Shown: positions 47,456 to 57,182, counted from the stretch's first letter. The stretch: DNA of 64,000 nucleotides from JANTGF01 sp963750735 (GCA_963750735.1 CAVVRY010000011.1:62001-126000), one strand, 5' to 3'. A program made the numbers and translations. The notes: a model not told the origin generated them from the sequence alone.

Positions 47456-48904
47456 TTATTTCTTAATTTTTTTCTTATACTTTTTTTCGGGCACATCCAC
47501 TCCATAACAATTCCCCAGCATACTCCCGGGACCCTTATGGGAAAATTCTTTTAAATTACATCCAAGGTTGATATTTAGCCCAAACCGCAGGTTGATACTA
47601 CGTGTATTTAAAAGATCGAACATGCCAATTACGTTGGTACTAAGTATATAGAATTGAACCGGATTTTTCCCTAATACCAATCCCAATCCAACATTGGAAA
47701 AACTATTATATTGAATAGTATATGAAGCCATAATACCAATATTCTCTAGAGGTTGATACTGGCCCATAAGAGTCACAGACGGATTTAATCTCGACCGAAA
47801 AATAACTCCGTCAAATACTACACCTGCATTTATGTTATTAGCGATTTTATAATCGGCACCAGCTATAAAATGGAGGGGCAGCATACTTATATATTTGCTT
47901 TGTTCAAGGTTCACATCCAATGAATCTCTAATGGCACTGGCAACGCTTCTAAAATAGTCTTCACCTGATCCTATACTTCCAATTGTACCGGTAAAATTAA
48001 AACTACCTCCGGCAGAAACATTATTCAGATTCGATCGCCACCAGATGAATCCGAGATCAAGAAGAGATGCTGAAAGAGTTAACTTATCGTTGTAAGGATA
48101 TATTATTCCCAGATCAAAACTTACTCCGGGATTTTTCCGATTGAAAATCAATTCACTTGTACTGATACTTTCATCCAAACTTATTGTATTTATCCCGCTA
48201 TCAACCGTATCTACAATAATTGGTAAGGAACTGTTAATTCGCACATTATCATTAAAATACAAATCAAACGTGGATGCATCAGTTGTGAAATTAAGATTGG
48301 CTTTTGGAGTGGCAATATTCAATTTACCAAACAATAGTTTTGCCCTTGCTCCAATATAAAAACCACTGCGTGTAAGCTTCGATGCAGACACAGCATATTC
48401 CCTGTAGTGATTCAAATACATTCCTGAACCTTTCATTCCTACATTTTGCCCTTCAAACTGGGTATTTCCATCCCACAATAGTTGAACCCCTTTCTTTGGC
48501 ATAGTTACAGGAATATTATTCTTCTCAGTAATAGTAAACATGAACGAGTAATTTTTATACCTGTATCCAACTGCGAGAAGCTGAAGATGCAATTCTGTAC
48601 CAATATAGTCTCGGTTGTGCATTTGGTTAATCACACCATCAATATCAACGGTTCTTGGTCCTTCATCTGAAGGTTTGAACAATTGATTGTAAGTAGTAAA
48701 GGTATTCCCATAATTAATATGTATGGAAGAGAATAGAGGAATTCCAATATACCATTTACAGGGAATTGGGATAGCAGGATTTAAAAGATTGCTTTCCGGG
48801 ACCTGATGCATCAGGAACATGGGCTGGTTCTGCTGGGCATGAACGGCTCCAAAGCAGCATATAAAGAGCAAAATGACCAGGAAATTTACTCTTATATTTT
48901 TCAT
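47456..48904 (-). CDS. DUF5723-family outer-membrane beta-barrel protein
   Basis: A signal peptide (ILLFICCFGAVHAQ) precedes a beta-rich protein whose features (LLNPAIPIPCKWYIGIPLFSSIHINYGNTFTTY as opening, GFYIGARAKLLFGKLNI, GVSFDLGIIYPYNDKLTLSASLLDLGFIWW) match the DUF5723 group of outer-membrane barrels in Bacteroidota; the same type resembles PorP-like proteins of T9SS. Its ATG overlaps the stop of the upstream lipoprotein gene (48901-48904), so the two are translationally coupled. The function is not established. Confidence 0.82.
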   Translation of the reverse strand: MKNIRVNFLVILLFICCFGAVHAQQNQPMFLMHQVPESNLLNPAIPIPCKWYIGIPLFSSIHINYGNTFTTYNQLFKPSDEGPRTVDIDGVINQMHNRDYIGTELHLQLLAVGYRYKNYSFMFTITEKNNIPVTMPKKGVQLLWDGNTQFEGQNVGMKGSGMYLNHYREYAVSASKLTRSGFYIGARAKLLFGKLNIATPKANLNFTTDASTFDLYFNDNVRINSSLPIIVDTVDSGINTISLDESISTSELIFNRKNPGVSFDLGIIYPYNDKLTLSASLLDLGFIWWRSNLNNVSAGGSFNFTGTIGSIGSGEDYFRSVASAIRDSLDVNLEQSKYISMLPLHFIAGADYKIANNINAGVVFDGVIFRSRLNPSVTLMGQYQPLENIGIMASYTIQYNSFSNVGLGLVLGKNPVQFYILSTNVIGMFDLLNTRSINLRFGLNINLGCNLKEFSHKGPGSMLGNCYGVDVPEKKYKKKIKK

Positions 48905-49581
48905 CCTAGATCTATTAAAATTCCAACCCGTATCCCTACCTGTATCCAGATTTCCTGTGTTGAGAAAAAAGCCACAGTTCCTTCCGAAGAATCCGGTATG
49001 ATTATCTCAGCTCTTACCTCAATATATTGGCTATCAGATATATCATCAATTTTATCATCAGACAAATAATTGTCTAATTCCCATATTTCATAAGTTGCAG
49101 TAACATTTCCTAAGGAATCAACTATTGCCGGTTGAATTCTAAGAGGTCCCGTTGAATACAGGGAATCGATGACCATCCCTGCAGAATCAATAAAAAATAA
49201 TTGTAAGTCAATTTCTGCCGGGATTCCATTTACTACATTTGTTCTAAACATTAATGAGGTAATCTTAATGGTATCGTTTTGGAAAGGATCCAGAGAAAAA
49301 TAGCCCTCTGTACTAACATTGATTCTTCCCGGAGAATAATAATATACACTATCATACAGAAAAAAGGAAGCCTTATCCTTATCCACCCAATCTGGAATGG
49401 GAATAAGATTTATTGTATCCAGAATCTCGCCTATGGTTGGAGCAGACTTCCCAAGGGGCAACGAAAAATTTGCATCATAAGTAATTGAAGTGTCAATGTC
49501 ATTGAAATTATCATCAACGCAGGCATTGAATGCAAATGTGGCAAACATTAATACGAGCCATAATGTACGATGATAGTTCAT
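48901..49581 (-). CDS. Predicted lipoprotein, coupled to the DUF5723 barrel
   Basis: I start at the ATG at 49581, which gives a lipoprotein signal (LVLMFATFAFNAC) with a Cys; the longer frame from 49674 adds an unlikely N-terminus. The mature protein has a beta-rich domain with many Asp/Ile strands (FSLPLGKSAPTIGEIL; YVEVRAEIIIPDSSEG) and no known motif. Its stop overlaps the start of the barrel gene, so it probably works with it in the outer membrane. Function unknown. Confidence 0.78.
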   Translation of the reverse strand: MNYHRTLWLVLMFATFAFNACVDDNFNDIDTSITYDANFSLPLGKSAPTIGEILDTINLIPIPDWVDKDKASFFLYDSVYYYSPGRINVSTEGYFSLDPFQNDTIKITSLMFRTNVVNGIPAEIDLQLFFIDSAGMVIDSLYSTGPLRIQPAIVDSLGNVTATYEIWELDNYLSDDKIDDISDSQYIEVRAEIIIPDSSEGTVAFFSTQEIWIQVGIRVGILIDLG

Positions 49582-49852
49582 TGTTATTTCAGCTTTTTGT
49601 TCAATGAATAAGCTTCGTGGTGTTAGTGAACCAGGAATAAAAATAGTTAAAATCCAGCTGAGCAAAAAAAACAATTTGATTAAACTAAAATATTTTTTAT
49701 AAATAATTTAATAAAACGCATTCATTCAGCAAATTAAGGTAATATAATTAGAATTATTATTTAGATAAACCTTAGACTGATTTCAAAATAATCCAACAAT
49801 CATAAGTACAAGCACTTAGATTTAATTTAAATCCTATTTATCAGATACTTAT

Positions 49853-49883
49853 TTTGAGTTAAAGATCCCATTGTATATATTTG
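49853..49883 (+). promoter_or_regulatory. Bacteroidota-type promoter of the cytochrome c gene
   Basis: TTTG at 49853-49856, 19 nt spacer, and TATATTTG at 49876-49883 match the TTTG-N19-TAnnTTTG consensus exactly. The ATG at 49920 follows 36 nt later. Confidence 0.7.
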
Positions 49884-49919
49884 ATTAGTAAGTTCTTAAC
49901 AATCAATAAACATGTTATC

Positions 49920-50903
49920 ATGAAACGAATTATGCTCTATCTTGTTGCCGGGTTTGTTGCAATATTAATTGGTTTGATAATTTACATTTCAACCAGCTGG
50001 AACAAAGGTTTTGATGTTCCTTATCCAGAAATTACATCCAGTAATGATTCTGCTCTAATAACTCGAGGTAAGTATCTTGTTTATGGCCCGGCGCATTGTG
50101 CCACCTGCCATGTTCCTATGGATAAGATTATGGATGTTGAAAATGGTATGGAAATGCCTTTAATTGGTGGATGGGAAATTGAAATCCCCCCTGGATCATT
50201 TAGGGCCCCAAATCTCACTCCTGATAAAGAGACTGGCATAGGCAATATGAGCGATGGTCAAATTGCCAGGGCATTGCGATACTCAATAAGCCACGATGAT
50301 AAATACCTAATGCCATTCATGGCTTTTCAAGGTCTGAGTGATGAAGATCTTACCGCTATAATTTCATTTTTACGGTCGCAGCCCCCTATCAGAAATAAAA
50401 TTGAAAGAAGCGAATATTCATTCTTAGGGAAAGCTCTTCTGGCTTTCAAGGCGATTAAACCTGTCGCACCGCACAAAACTCCTCCTCACTACATTGTTCC
50501 AGATTCAACAATTGAGTATGGTTCCTATTTAGCAAACAATGTTGGAAATTGCATGGCCTGCCATACCGAGCGAGATATGAAATCCGGATCATTAGTCGGA
50601 CCTACCTTCGCCGGTGGAGCATATTTTCCTCCAGAACCATTCTCAGAGGGTTATTCATTTGTTTCACCAAATCTAACACCCGATCCCGAAACTGGTATAA
50701 TTTCTAACTGGGACCAGCAGACATTTGTTGGCAGATTTCAAAATGGCCGAGTGTATAAAGGGTCACCTATGCCCTGGGGTTCATATTCAAGGATGAATGA
50801 AACAGAAATTATTGCCCTCTACAAATATCTCCATTCCTTAGAACCAGTAAATCGAAAAGTAGATAAAATTACATTTGCGCCTGGCGAGGATATCCCTTAT
50901 TGA
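49920..50903 (+). CDS. Membrane-anchored diheme cytochrome c
   Basis: From the ATG at 49920 (a TTG further upstream is less likely, lying at the promoter -7 element) the protein has an N-terminal TM anchor (about 5-23) and two cytochrome c domains with CxxCH haem sites at Cys60-Cys63-His64 and Cys211-Cys214-His215. Met-containing regions (MPFMAF; PMPWGSYS) could supply distal ligands. The arrangement resembles the cytochrome subunits of quinoprotein alcohol or aldehyde dehydrogenases, but no dehydrogenase gene lies next to it. It would transfer electrons in the periplasm. Confidence 0.9.
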   Translation: MKRIMLYLVAGFVAILIGLIIYISTSWNKGFDVPYPEITSSNDSALITRGKYLVYGPAHCATCHVPMDKIMDVENGMEMPLIGGWEIEIPPGSFRAPNLTPDKETGIGNMSDGQIARALRYSISHDDKYLMPFMAFQGLSDEDLTAIISFLRSQPPIRNKIERSEYSFLGKALLAFKAIKPVAPHKTPPHYIVPDSTIEYGSYLANNVGNCMACHTERDMKSGSLVGPTFAGGAYFPPEPFSEGYSFVSPNLTPDPETGIISNWDQQTFVGRFQNGRVYKGSPMPWGSYSRMNETEIIALYKYLHSLEPVNRKVDKITFAPGEDIPY

Positions 50904-50966
50904 TCTAAATTTTTAATTTTTCCGGATTGTAGTATGGATTTGATTTGAAAAAATCAAGTATCTTCA

Positions 50967-50995
50967 TGGTTCAAAGATATTCATGAACCAAATTT
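50967..50995 (+). terminator. Possible terminator between the cytochrome and VOC genes
   Basis: TGGTTCA and TGAACCA pair around 10 nt and are followed by AATTTTT. The 7-bp stem is weak; it may also be an operator upstream of the VOC gene. Confidence 0.4.
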
Positions 50996-51018
50996 TTAAC
51001 CTTTAACTTATAGTACTT

Positions 51019-51552
51019 ATGAAAACGCTCAAAAAATCCCTGCCTTATTTGACTTTGCTCCTTATTGCAGTATTGACAGCTTTTAGTTTAATCAAACCTG
51101 ATCCCTCTGAATTTGAACGAGGTATTATTGAGTTCGGAGTTGTGGTGGAAGATTATGATAAATCATATGATTTTTATTTAAATGTATTGGGCATGACTCA
51201 AACTGGTGGCTTTGAGGTAGATGAGGAATTCAGTAAGCGATCAGGCCTTACCGGTGGAGTTCCTTTCAAGGTGGCTATACTTAAGCTAAAAGATAGTGAT
51301 CAGGCAACTCAGTGGAAGATTATGAGTTTTGAAAAGAAACCCACTCATCCCAAACCTACATATATACAAGATGATACCGGGGTGCAATATGTAACAATTT
51401 TTGTCAAATCAATGAAACCCATCCTCGAAAGAATAAAAAAGCACAATGTAAAACTGCTTGGGGAAACACCTACTGCCCTGGATGAAAACACACAATTTGT
51501 ATTGATTCAGGATCCGGATGGGACTTTTATTGAACTAATCGGTCCACAATAA
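51019..51552 (+). CDS. Exported VOC-superfamily (glyoxalase/dioxygenase-like) protein
   Basis: An N-terminal hydrophobic segment (LPYLTLLLIAVLTAFSLI) acts as signal or anchor. The rest is one VOC domain: FERGIIEFGVVVEDYDKSYDFYLNVLGMTQ, then TGVQYVTIFVKSMK and FVLIQDPDGTFIELIGPQ with the usual C-terminal Glu ligand. Only some of the metal ligands of glyoxalase I can be recognised. A periplasmic VOC protein is unusual since most are cytoplasmic. It ends 5 bp before the convergent DUF5916-type gene. Confidence 0.88.
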   Translation: MKTLKKSLPYLTLLLIAVLTAFSLIKPDPSEFERGIIEFGVVVEDYDKSYDFYLNVLGMTQTGGFEVDEEFSKRSGLTGGVPFKVAILKLKDSDQATQWKIMSFEKKPTHPKPTYIQDDTGVQYVTIFVKSMKPILERIKKHNVKLLGETPTALDENTQFVLIQDPDGTFIELIGPQ

Positions 51553-51557
51553 AAATC

Positions 51558-52592
51558 TTAATTAAACCAATAAGAAAGCTTTACAACAAGTGCCCGGTTT
51601 TTCGTATTAAAACCTTCCGGGTATGAGTTTGATGTGTAAACAATATACAAATCTGAGACAGGTGCAAATCGCCACTGAAAACGAAGGTTTATGTTTACAT
51701 TATCAATCTGGTTGTTGTATTGAACAAGCGTTGTAAAAAAGATTTTATCAGTAAAGGTTATATCTAACCGTGGCCCAATAAGTATGAGTTCCGCGCTATT
51801 GTATGGTTCTGGCAAGTTAATTTTATTATAGCTGGCAACCAATGAGATGCTTCCATAGGGTTGCACCCTGTAGTTCATTTCTCCACTAAAGCTTAATCGA
51901 GTTCCATTAAAATAGCCTCCATAGCGTGAGGATGCTGCAAAATTAAAAAGTCTTCTGGTGTCTGAAGAATACAACAGGCCGAATTCATTCCAATTATAAC
52001 TTGTTCCTGCCGCCAGACTATCCCCTCCTGTATTAGTTGGATCAAATGGTTCCTGGAGAATTAGGTAAGTATTTTCAACTTCAGCCGATAGTGTACTTCT
52101 GTTTAACCACTCGATTCCATAATTGACTTCTATTTCTCTATCGGTTAATGTAAAGTCCGGCTTAAAAAACATCATTGTCTCAACACCAGGCCCATGGTTG
52201 GCAACTCGTTCAGATGAAGGAAAAAACTTGTATTTAAACATTGGTGATATTTGGTGATAACCATTTCGGGGAACAAAACCGACCTCAGCCAGATAATTGC
52301 TTCCAACAAACGCCTGTTCGTACGAAACAGCCAAATGCTGAGTACTGTATTCCGCCATTCCTGAAACAGCAAAAGCCTCACTTGGAGCATTTGGATAAAA
52401 GGCCTGGTGGTAAAATGCTTTACCTGTCCATCTATTATCGGCACTTGCCAGATTAAAATCAATACCAGCTACCCGATTGTAGGTATTTCCGCTAAAACTA
52501 GAATCTTCAGGAATTTTGGTCACCTGTTTATTTACAAGGAATGCTCCAATATTAGACCTGACTAAAAACTTTCCTTTGTACTGCCAACACAC
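51558..52592 (-). CDS. DUF5916-type protein, C-terminal beta-barrel fragment (frameshifted)
   Basis: A beta-barrel-like fragment continuing the 52552-53730 gene. Deleting one base of the A5 run at 52564-52568 (plus strand) joins VLAVQRKV to LVRSNIGAF. It contains regular amphipathic strands (GKAFYHQAF; VGFVPRNGYHQISPMFKYKFF) and ends with a typical outer-membrane strand (ALVVKLSYWFN). It is not a gene in its own right. Confidence 0.75.
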   Translation of the reverse strand: MCWQYKGKFLVRSNIGAFLVNKQVTKIPEDSSFSGNTYNRVAGIDFNLASADNRWTGKAFYHQAFYPNAPSEAFAVSGMAEYSTQHLAVSYEQAFVGSNYLAEVGFVPRNGYHQISPMFKYKFFPSSERVANHGPGVETMMFFKPDFTLTDREIEVNYGIEWLNRSTLSAEVENTYLILQEPFDPTNTGGDSLAAGTSYNWNEFGLLYSSDTRRLFNFAASSRYGGYFNGTRLSFSGEMNYRVQPYGSISLVASYNKINLPEPYNSAELILIGPRLDITFTDKIFFTTLVQYNNQIDNVNINLRFQWRFAPVSDLYIVYTSNSYPEGFNTKNRALVVKLSYWFN

Positions 52593-53730
52593 TAAAATTG
52601 CTGGCAGGGATTGTGTCGTTTATCCCTGTCTGTAAATTCATTATTCCCAATCGCCAGTCTTCTCCAATTTTCCCGCTGAGCCGTCCTCCTAATCTCACCG
52701 GGCTATCCAGACCAATCCTTCGTGAGAAAAAAGGGCGAACATACTCTTTACCAAGGCTTGCAAAGATATCGCTGTTTTCGAGGAAAAACTGTCTTTTTTC
52801 AGGGAAAAATAGTTCAAACCTGTCCAGGTTCGTAACCTGCCTGTCCACTTCAACCTGGGAATAATCAGGATTCACAGTGAGGTCAAGGTTCAGTGAAGTA
52901 GAAAATGTAATCTTCGCATCTGTTCCAATACCCGGCTTAAATTTGGTATCCTCACCATTTTCTATATCCTGGACTACTTTCCCTGAAACATAAGGTATTA
53001 GTGAAAATCTAACACCGGCTTTTGGTAATGGTTTATCCCAAACCAGGCTTCCTGTAAAAGCAAGGTTCGCCGATTGAAATTGCCTTGGAACAGGTCCCCA
53101 GCTTGATTTTTCATTTTGTTTAAGGTCCAGTCGAGAAAAATTTATTCCCCATTCAGTATCCCCTTCATTGTATCGAATACTACGGAAAGGAATGCTAAAC
53201 TCGGCCACCCATCTGTCGGGATGATTCTGAACAGCAGACCTCCATTTACAATCCCAATCAAGGGATACGAAACCTCCATTTGCCTGCATCCCATCCCACT
53301 GAGCTCCGGCGGCTGAAATACCAAAAGCAAATCCATTTGTTTGATCATTATAGGTATCAATAAATGCGATGAAATTATCATTTCTGCCAAAGCTAAAATC
53401 TCGCCGGAGAGACTCAATGGGCCTTTTTCCAGGAAGTGTATCGTGACAAATAACAGCCAGGTAAATGTTCAACTCATCATAGCACATCATAACCTCGGTC
53501 TGTGCACTTGCATATCCAGTATCAATGGGCAAAATTCTTGTAAACAATCCGGTTTTATCTGCCTGTGTCCAGACTTCTTCATCCAGATGGCCATCAATAG
53601 TAATCTCTGAAATAGTCTTCGAAATTTGTAATTTATATAAATCTCTGTTAACAGGTTCTATTTGAGCAAAACCAGTTAACTGGAAAATTGAAGCAATAAA
53701 TACTCCGATTATTAATTTACAATATTTCAA
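52552..53730 (-). CDS. DUF5916-type secreted/outer-membrane protein with CBM9-like N-terminal domain
   Basis: I prefer a start near the TTG at 53730, since a -7 promoter element overlaps the longer start at 53799. A signal peptide (LIIGVFIASIFQLTGFAQ) precedes a CBM9-like domain (TIDGHLDEEVWTQADKTG; YDELNIYLAVICHD; NDNFIAFIDTYNDQTNGF) and then the DUF5916 barrel start (VNPDYSQVEVDRQVTNLDRFELFFPEKRQFFLENSDIF). The frame breaks near 52566. DUF5916 proteins are common in Bacteroidota near glycan or aromatic catabolic genes; the function is not established. Confidence 0.8.
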   Translation of the reverse strand: MKYCKLIIGVFIASIFQLTGFAQIEPVNRDLYKLQISKTISEITIDGHLDEEVWTQADKTGLFTRILPIDTGYASAQTEVMMCYDELNIYLAVICHDTLPGKRPIESLRRDFSFGRNDNFIAFIDTYNDQTNGFAFGISAAGAQWDGMQANGGFVSLDWDCKWRSAVQNHPDRWVAEFSIPFRSIRYNEGDTEWGINFSRLDLKQNEKSSWGPVPRQFQSANLAFTGSLVWDKPLPKAGVRFSLIPYVSGKVVQDIENGEDTKFKPGIGTDAKITFSTSLNLDLTVNPDYSQVEVDRQVTNLDRFELFFPEKRQFFLENSDIFASLGKEYVRPFFSRRIGLDSPVRLGGRLSGKIGEDWRLGIMNLQTGINDTIPASNFSVLAVQRKVFSQV

Positions 53731-53786
53731 ATACTTAATTAGATAAGGTTCAGTTATTTTAACGAAATTTTGAATTGGGCAAGTAA

Positions 53787-53794
53787 CAAATTTA
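53787..53794 (-). promoter_or_regulatory. Promoter -7 element of the DUF5916-type gene
   Basis: On the minus strand TAAATTTG matches TAnnTTTG exactly. It overlaps the longest in-frame start, supporting a start further downstream. Confidence 0.4.
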
Positions 53795-54021
53795 CACAAT
53801 TTTTGATACTATCATTCTTCAGTAGAATCTTTTGAGAATAATTTCATAAAGGAGCGAGATAATTCAATAAGCTAAATTTCAACAACAGCTTTACACAAAC
53901 AATTTCAAAAGAGAAATTGGAAGAATTAAATCCGAAGCGATTCAATTCCGTATTTCCAATCAACAGAAATTATTAAAAGTGCTGATTGACTTAATAGAAA
54001 AGGTATTTCTAAAATGGAATT

Positions 54022-54345
54022 CTAAGCCTTATCTTTCAGTTTTACAGCCGTTCCATATGCAAGCAATTCAGCTGAACCCTGCATTACAGCCGAAGTGGTA
54101 AATCGGAGACAAACAATAGCATCCGCTCCCATTTCTTTGGCGTTTTGGATCATACGGTCAATTGATTGTTCACGAGATTCTGCAAGCATTTTAGTATACT
54201 CTGTAATTTCCCCACCAACCAGATTTCTCAGTCCGGCCATTATATCTTTCCCAACATGCCTGGCACGGATAGTATTTCCTTTAACGAGGCCTAGTGTTTC
54301 GATAATTACTTTATCAGCAAATTCATCTTGGGTGGTAATAAGCAT
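54022..54345 (-). CDS. ybjQ: YbjQ-family (UPF0145) protein
   Basis: The 107-residue protein has the family features: an opening strand MLITTQDEF, TLGLVKGNTIRARHVGKDIMAGLRNLVGGEITEYTKMLAESRE, then MIQNAKEMGADAIVCLRF and AYGTAVKL. YbjQ proteins form oligomeric rings and their function is not known with certainty. It is in a pair with the small membrane protein gene 11 bp upstream, a common arrangement. Length is normal for the family. Confidence 0.93.
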   Translation of the reverse strand: MLITTQDEFADKVIIETLGLVKGNTIRARHVGKDIMAGLRNLVGGEITEYTKMLAESREQSIDRMIQNAKEMGADAIVCLRFTTSAVMQGSAELLAYGTAVKLKDKA

Positions 54346-54356
54346 AGCTTTGGTTT

Positions 54357-54560
54357 TTATTTATCAACATTATTTGAATAAAAATCGTCCTCCTCGCTTT
54401 CCATACGATCCTTTACCACTTTGGCAAATAAAAGTCCAATACCTCCCAGAGCCACAAATCCAATCAAACCATAAGGAAAAGCTGCTACCATTCCAATAAC
54501 AACAACAACAAACCATACAATCGCTACAACAGCCAACAATACATAACCTACATATTCCAT
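54357..54560 (-). CDS. Small membrane protein, partner of YbjQ
   Basis: 67 residues with two transmembrane helices (YVLLAVVAIVWFVVVVIGMV and FPYGLIGFVALGGIGLLF) and an acidic cytoplasmic tail (RMESEEDD). It precedes ybjQ by 11 bp and is probably cotranscribed. No catalytic residue can be seen; it may anchor YbjQ at the membrane (inference). Confidence 0.8.
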   Translation of the reverse strand: MEYVGYVLLAVVAIVWFVVVVIGMVAAFPYGLIGFVALGGIGLLFAKVVKDRMESEEDDFYSNNVDK

Positions 54561-54682
54561 AGCAAATAGTTTTAAGTTTCCTGGTTTAAATATACAAAAT
54601 TACTATCAGGTTTCAATGACATATTGTGGAATTAGTATCTGAACAATCGAAGAATTCACTATTCCTTAATTCTAAAGGATAG

Positions 54683-55096
54683 TTACTTTCTTAAATATTT
54701 AACAAGATCTTGAGAACATTTGAAGTAGGTATATCTACCTGCATGTTCTCCAGCACACATTACATCGTCATCAGAAACTTTATAGGTACTGTATTCACCC
54801 GCTATCCGGGAGAAATAAATTGTATGTTCCTTATTATCGGAATCTATCATTTGAACATGAACAAGTTTGCTATCGATATCTGAGGTGAGAGTGCTATGGC
54901 ATAAAGGGCAATAAAACTCCAGTTCATCGCCTTTATCAAACTCAAATGATGGATGCTTTATACATGTATAGTTTCCAATTTCCGGATGTAAAAACAGCAA
55001 TCCTTTTCGTTTGTTGCTTGCTCGTACACTAAATATCAAATAATCTCCAACTTTAAGATGCCCTTCACAGTCGGGGCAAGTAAAAAAATTATCCAT
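54683..55096 (-). CDS. Zinc-ribbon protein, function unknown
   Basis: 137 residues. It begins with CPDC (residues 8-11) and later has YCPLCHST, two Cys pairs forming a zinc ribbon, with a Cys at YTCIKHP. The C-terminal half has TYFKCSQDLVKYL. No signal peptide. I do not recognise a defined family. It is a single gene, divergent from the CocE gene at 55287. Confidence 0.78.
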   Translation of the reverse strand: MDNFFTCPDCEGHLKVGDYLIFSVRASNKRKGLLFLHPEIGNYTCIKHPSFEFDKGDELEFYCPLCHSTLTSDIDSKLVHVQMIDSDNKEHTIYFSRIAGEYSTYKVSDDDVMCAGEHAGRYTYFKCSQDLVKYLRK

Positions 55097-55286
55097 TTTG
55101 CTAAGTCCTCCCTAAAATTTTGTACGTTTCCTACAAGTTACAAAATGCAGGGCAGAATATCAAAAAGATATTTTCCTGATAAACTAAATGATAAATTATG
55201 AAACTTGACATACAATTCGCAAAGTCCAGAAGGAATTTATATTTTCGCAACTATGTGTTTTTGATCATACAATTAATACTTCAGCA

Positions 55287-57182
55287 ATGAACAAGTCAAT
55301 CAAAACCCTTTTTATTCTGCCTCTTATCTTACTTTTTTCATTTAACTGTGTTAATCCGGTTGAAGTTAGAGAGGCTAAATCAGAAAAGATACTTTCTTCT
55401 GACGATTATGAGAAATCTGAATATATGATCCCAATGAGGGATGGAGTAAAACTTTTCACTTCAGTATATGTTCCCAAGAAAAAGTCAGATGAATACCCAA
55501 TTTTATTAAATCGAACACCATATTCTGTCAGACCTTACGGGGATGCAAAAAAGAGGTCTCTTCATCCTTCAAATTTATTTGTAGATGAGAAATTCATCTT
55601 TGTTTTCCAGGATGTTAGAGGTACATTTATGTCAGAGGGGACCTTTGTAAACATGAGACCTCAATTAACGGAGTATAACAGTGAAAAAGACATAGATGAG
55701 AGTACTGACACCTATGATACTGTTGACTGGCTAATAAAAAACATAAAAGGAAACAATGGAAAAGTAGGTTTATGGGGCATATCCTATCCCGGGTTTTATG
55801 CAGCTGCCGCAACTATAAATTCCCACCCGGCTGTTAAAGCTATCTCTCCACAGGCACCTATTGCCGACTGGTTTTTCGATGATTTCCACCATCATGGTAC
55901 CCTCTTCTTGCCTCATTCTTTTGGATTTTTATCCATATTTGGTCAGGCCAGGCCGGAGCCTACAAAAAATTGGGGAAAACGATTTCAATACCCTACGCCA
56001 GACGGTTACGATTTTTACCTGAACAACATTGGTCCTCTTGAAAATGTAAATAAAAATTACTTCAAAGGAGATATTGATTTTTGGAACCAAATTGTTGAAC
56101 ATCCAAATTATGATGACTTTTGGCAAAGAAGAAACTTATTACCTCATTTAAAAGGAGTTACTCCTGCTGTATTGGTAGTTGGAGGCTGGTTTGATGCTGA
56201 AGATTTGTATGGTCCACTTAATATTTATGAGAACATTGAAAAAAATAATCCCAGGACAGAGAATTTTATTGTTATGGGTCCATGGAGCCATGGAGCCTGG
56301 GCACGAGAAGGAGATCATCTGGGGAATGTTCTTTTTTCTCAGGACCCTGATCCTTCTTTGTATTACAGAGAAAATCTTGAATTCCCCTTTTTCATGCATT
56401 ATCTAAAAGATATAGAGGATCCAGACCTGGCAGAAGCCACCATGTTTGTTACAGGAGAAAATATGTGGCGTGAATTCGAGACATGGCCGCCGAAAAATCT
56501 TAAGCCTGGGAAAATTTATTTAAATGGTGATGGAACTCTGGGCTTACAACCTGAGAATGGAACCCAGGGATACAGAGAATTTATAAGTAACCCGGCAAAG
56601 CCAGTCCCTTTTACCGAGACCGTTACAACAAGGATGTCACGCGAATATATGACTGATGACCAAAGATTTGCCTCACGCCGCCCCGATGTTTTGACCTATC
56701 AATCGGGAATATTGGATCAAGATTTAACAATTGCCGGGAAGATGATTGCAAACCTATTTGTCTCAATCAGTCAGACCGATGCCGATTGGATAGTTAAGCT
56801 TATAGATGTCTACCCCGATGATGCTCCTGACAATGAATATACAGCTGATCATATTCGCATGGCTGGTTATCAGCAATTGGTTCGAAGTGAGGCTTTCAGG
56901 GGTAGATTCAGGAACAGCTATGAGTTCCCTGAGCCATTTGTACCGAACGAAATAACTCAAGTGAAGGTACCTCTACAGGATATTCTGCACACTTTTAAAA
57001 AAGGTCATCGAATAATGGTACAGGTTCAAAGCACATGGTTTCCCCTGGTTGATAGAAACCCACAGAAATATGTTCCAAATATATATGAAGCTAAAAAAGA
57101 AGATTTTGTAATATCTACGCATAAAATCTACTCCTCACCAAAATCATTTTCAAATATTGAGATATCTATATTAAAAGATTAA
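55287..57182 (+). CDS. CocE/NonD-type serine hydrolase (X-Pro dipeptidyl-peptidase S15 family), lipoprotein
   Basis: A lipoprotein signal ends at Cys21 (LFSFNC). The alpha/beta-hydrolase domain has Ser166 in GISYPG, Asp303 in GWFDAED and His335 in GPWSHGAW, the CocE triad, with QDVRGTFMSEG as the tyrosine/oxyanion strand. A C-terminal jelly-roll (about 440-625; PKPVPFTE, PLQDILHTFKKGHRIMVQVQS) completes the S15/CocE layout. It should cleave acyl or peptide bonds with small acyl groups; alpha-amino-acid ester, cocaine-esterase-type or glutaryl acylase activity cannot be told apart. The length is normal for the family. Confidence 0.93.
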   Translation: MNKSIKTLFILPLILLFSFNCVNPVEVREAKSEKILSSDDYEKSEYMIPMRDGVKLFTSVYVPKKKSDEYPILLNRTPYSVRPYGDAKKRSLHPSNLFVDEKFIFVFQDVRGTFMSEGTFVNMRPQLTEYNSEKDIDESTDTYDTVDWLIKNIKGNNGKVGLWGISYPGFYAAAATINSHPAVKAISPQAPIADWFFDDFHHHGTLFLPHSFGFLSIFGQARPEPTKNWGKRFQYPTPDGYDFYLNNIGPLENVNKNYFKGDIDFWNQIVEHPNYDDFWQRRNLLPHLKGVTPAVLVVGGWFDAEDLYGPLNIYENIEKNNPRTENFIVMGPWSHGAWAREGDHLGNVLFSQDPDPSLYYRENLEFPFFMHYLKDIEDPDLAEATMFVTGENMWREFETWPPKNLKPGKIYLNGDGTLGLQPENGTQGYREFISNPAKPVPFTETVTTRMSREYMTDDQRFASRRPDVLTYQSGILDQDLTIAGKMIANLFVSISQTDADWIVKLIDVYPDDAPDNEYTADHIRMAGYQQLVRSEAFRGRFRNSYEFPEPFVPNEITQVKVPLQDILHTFKKGHRIMVQVQSTWFPLVDRNPQKYVPNIYEAKKEDFVISTHKIYSSPKSFSNIEISILKD

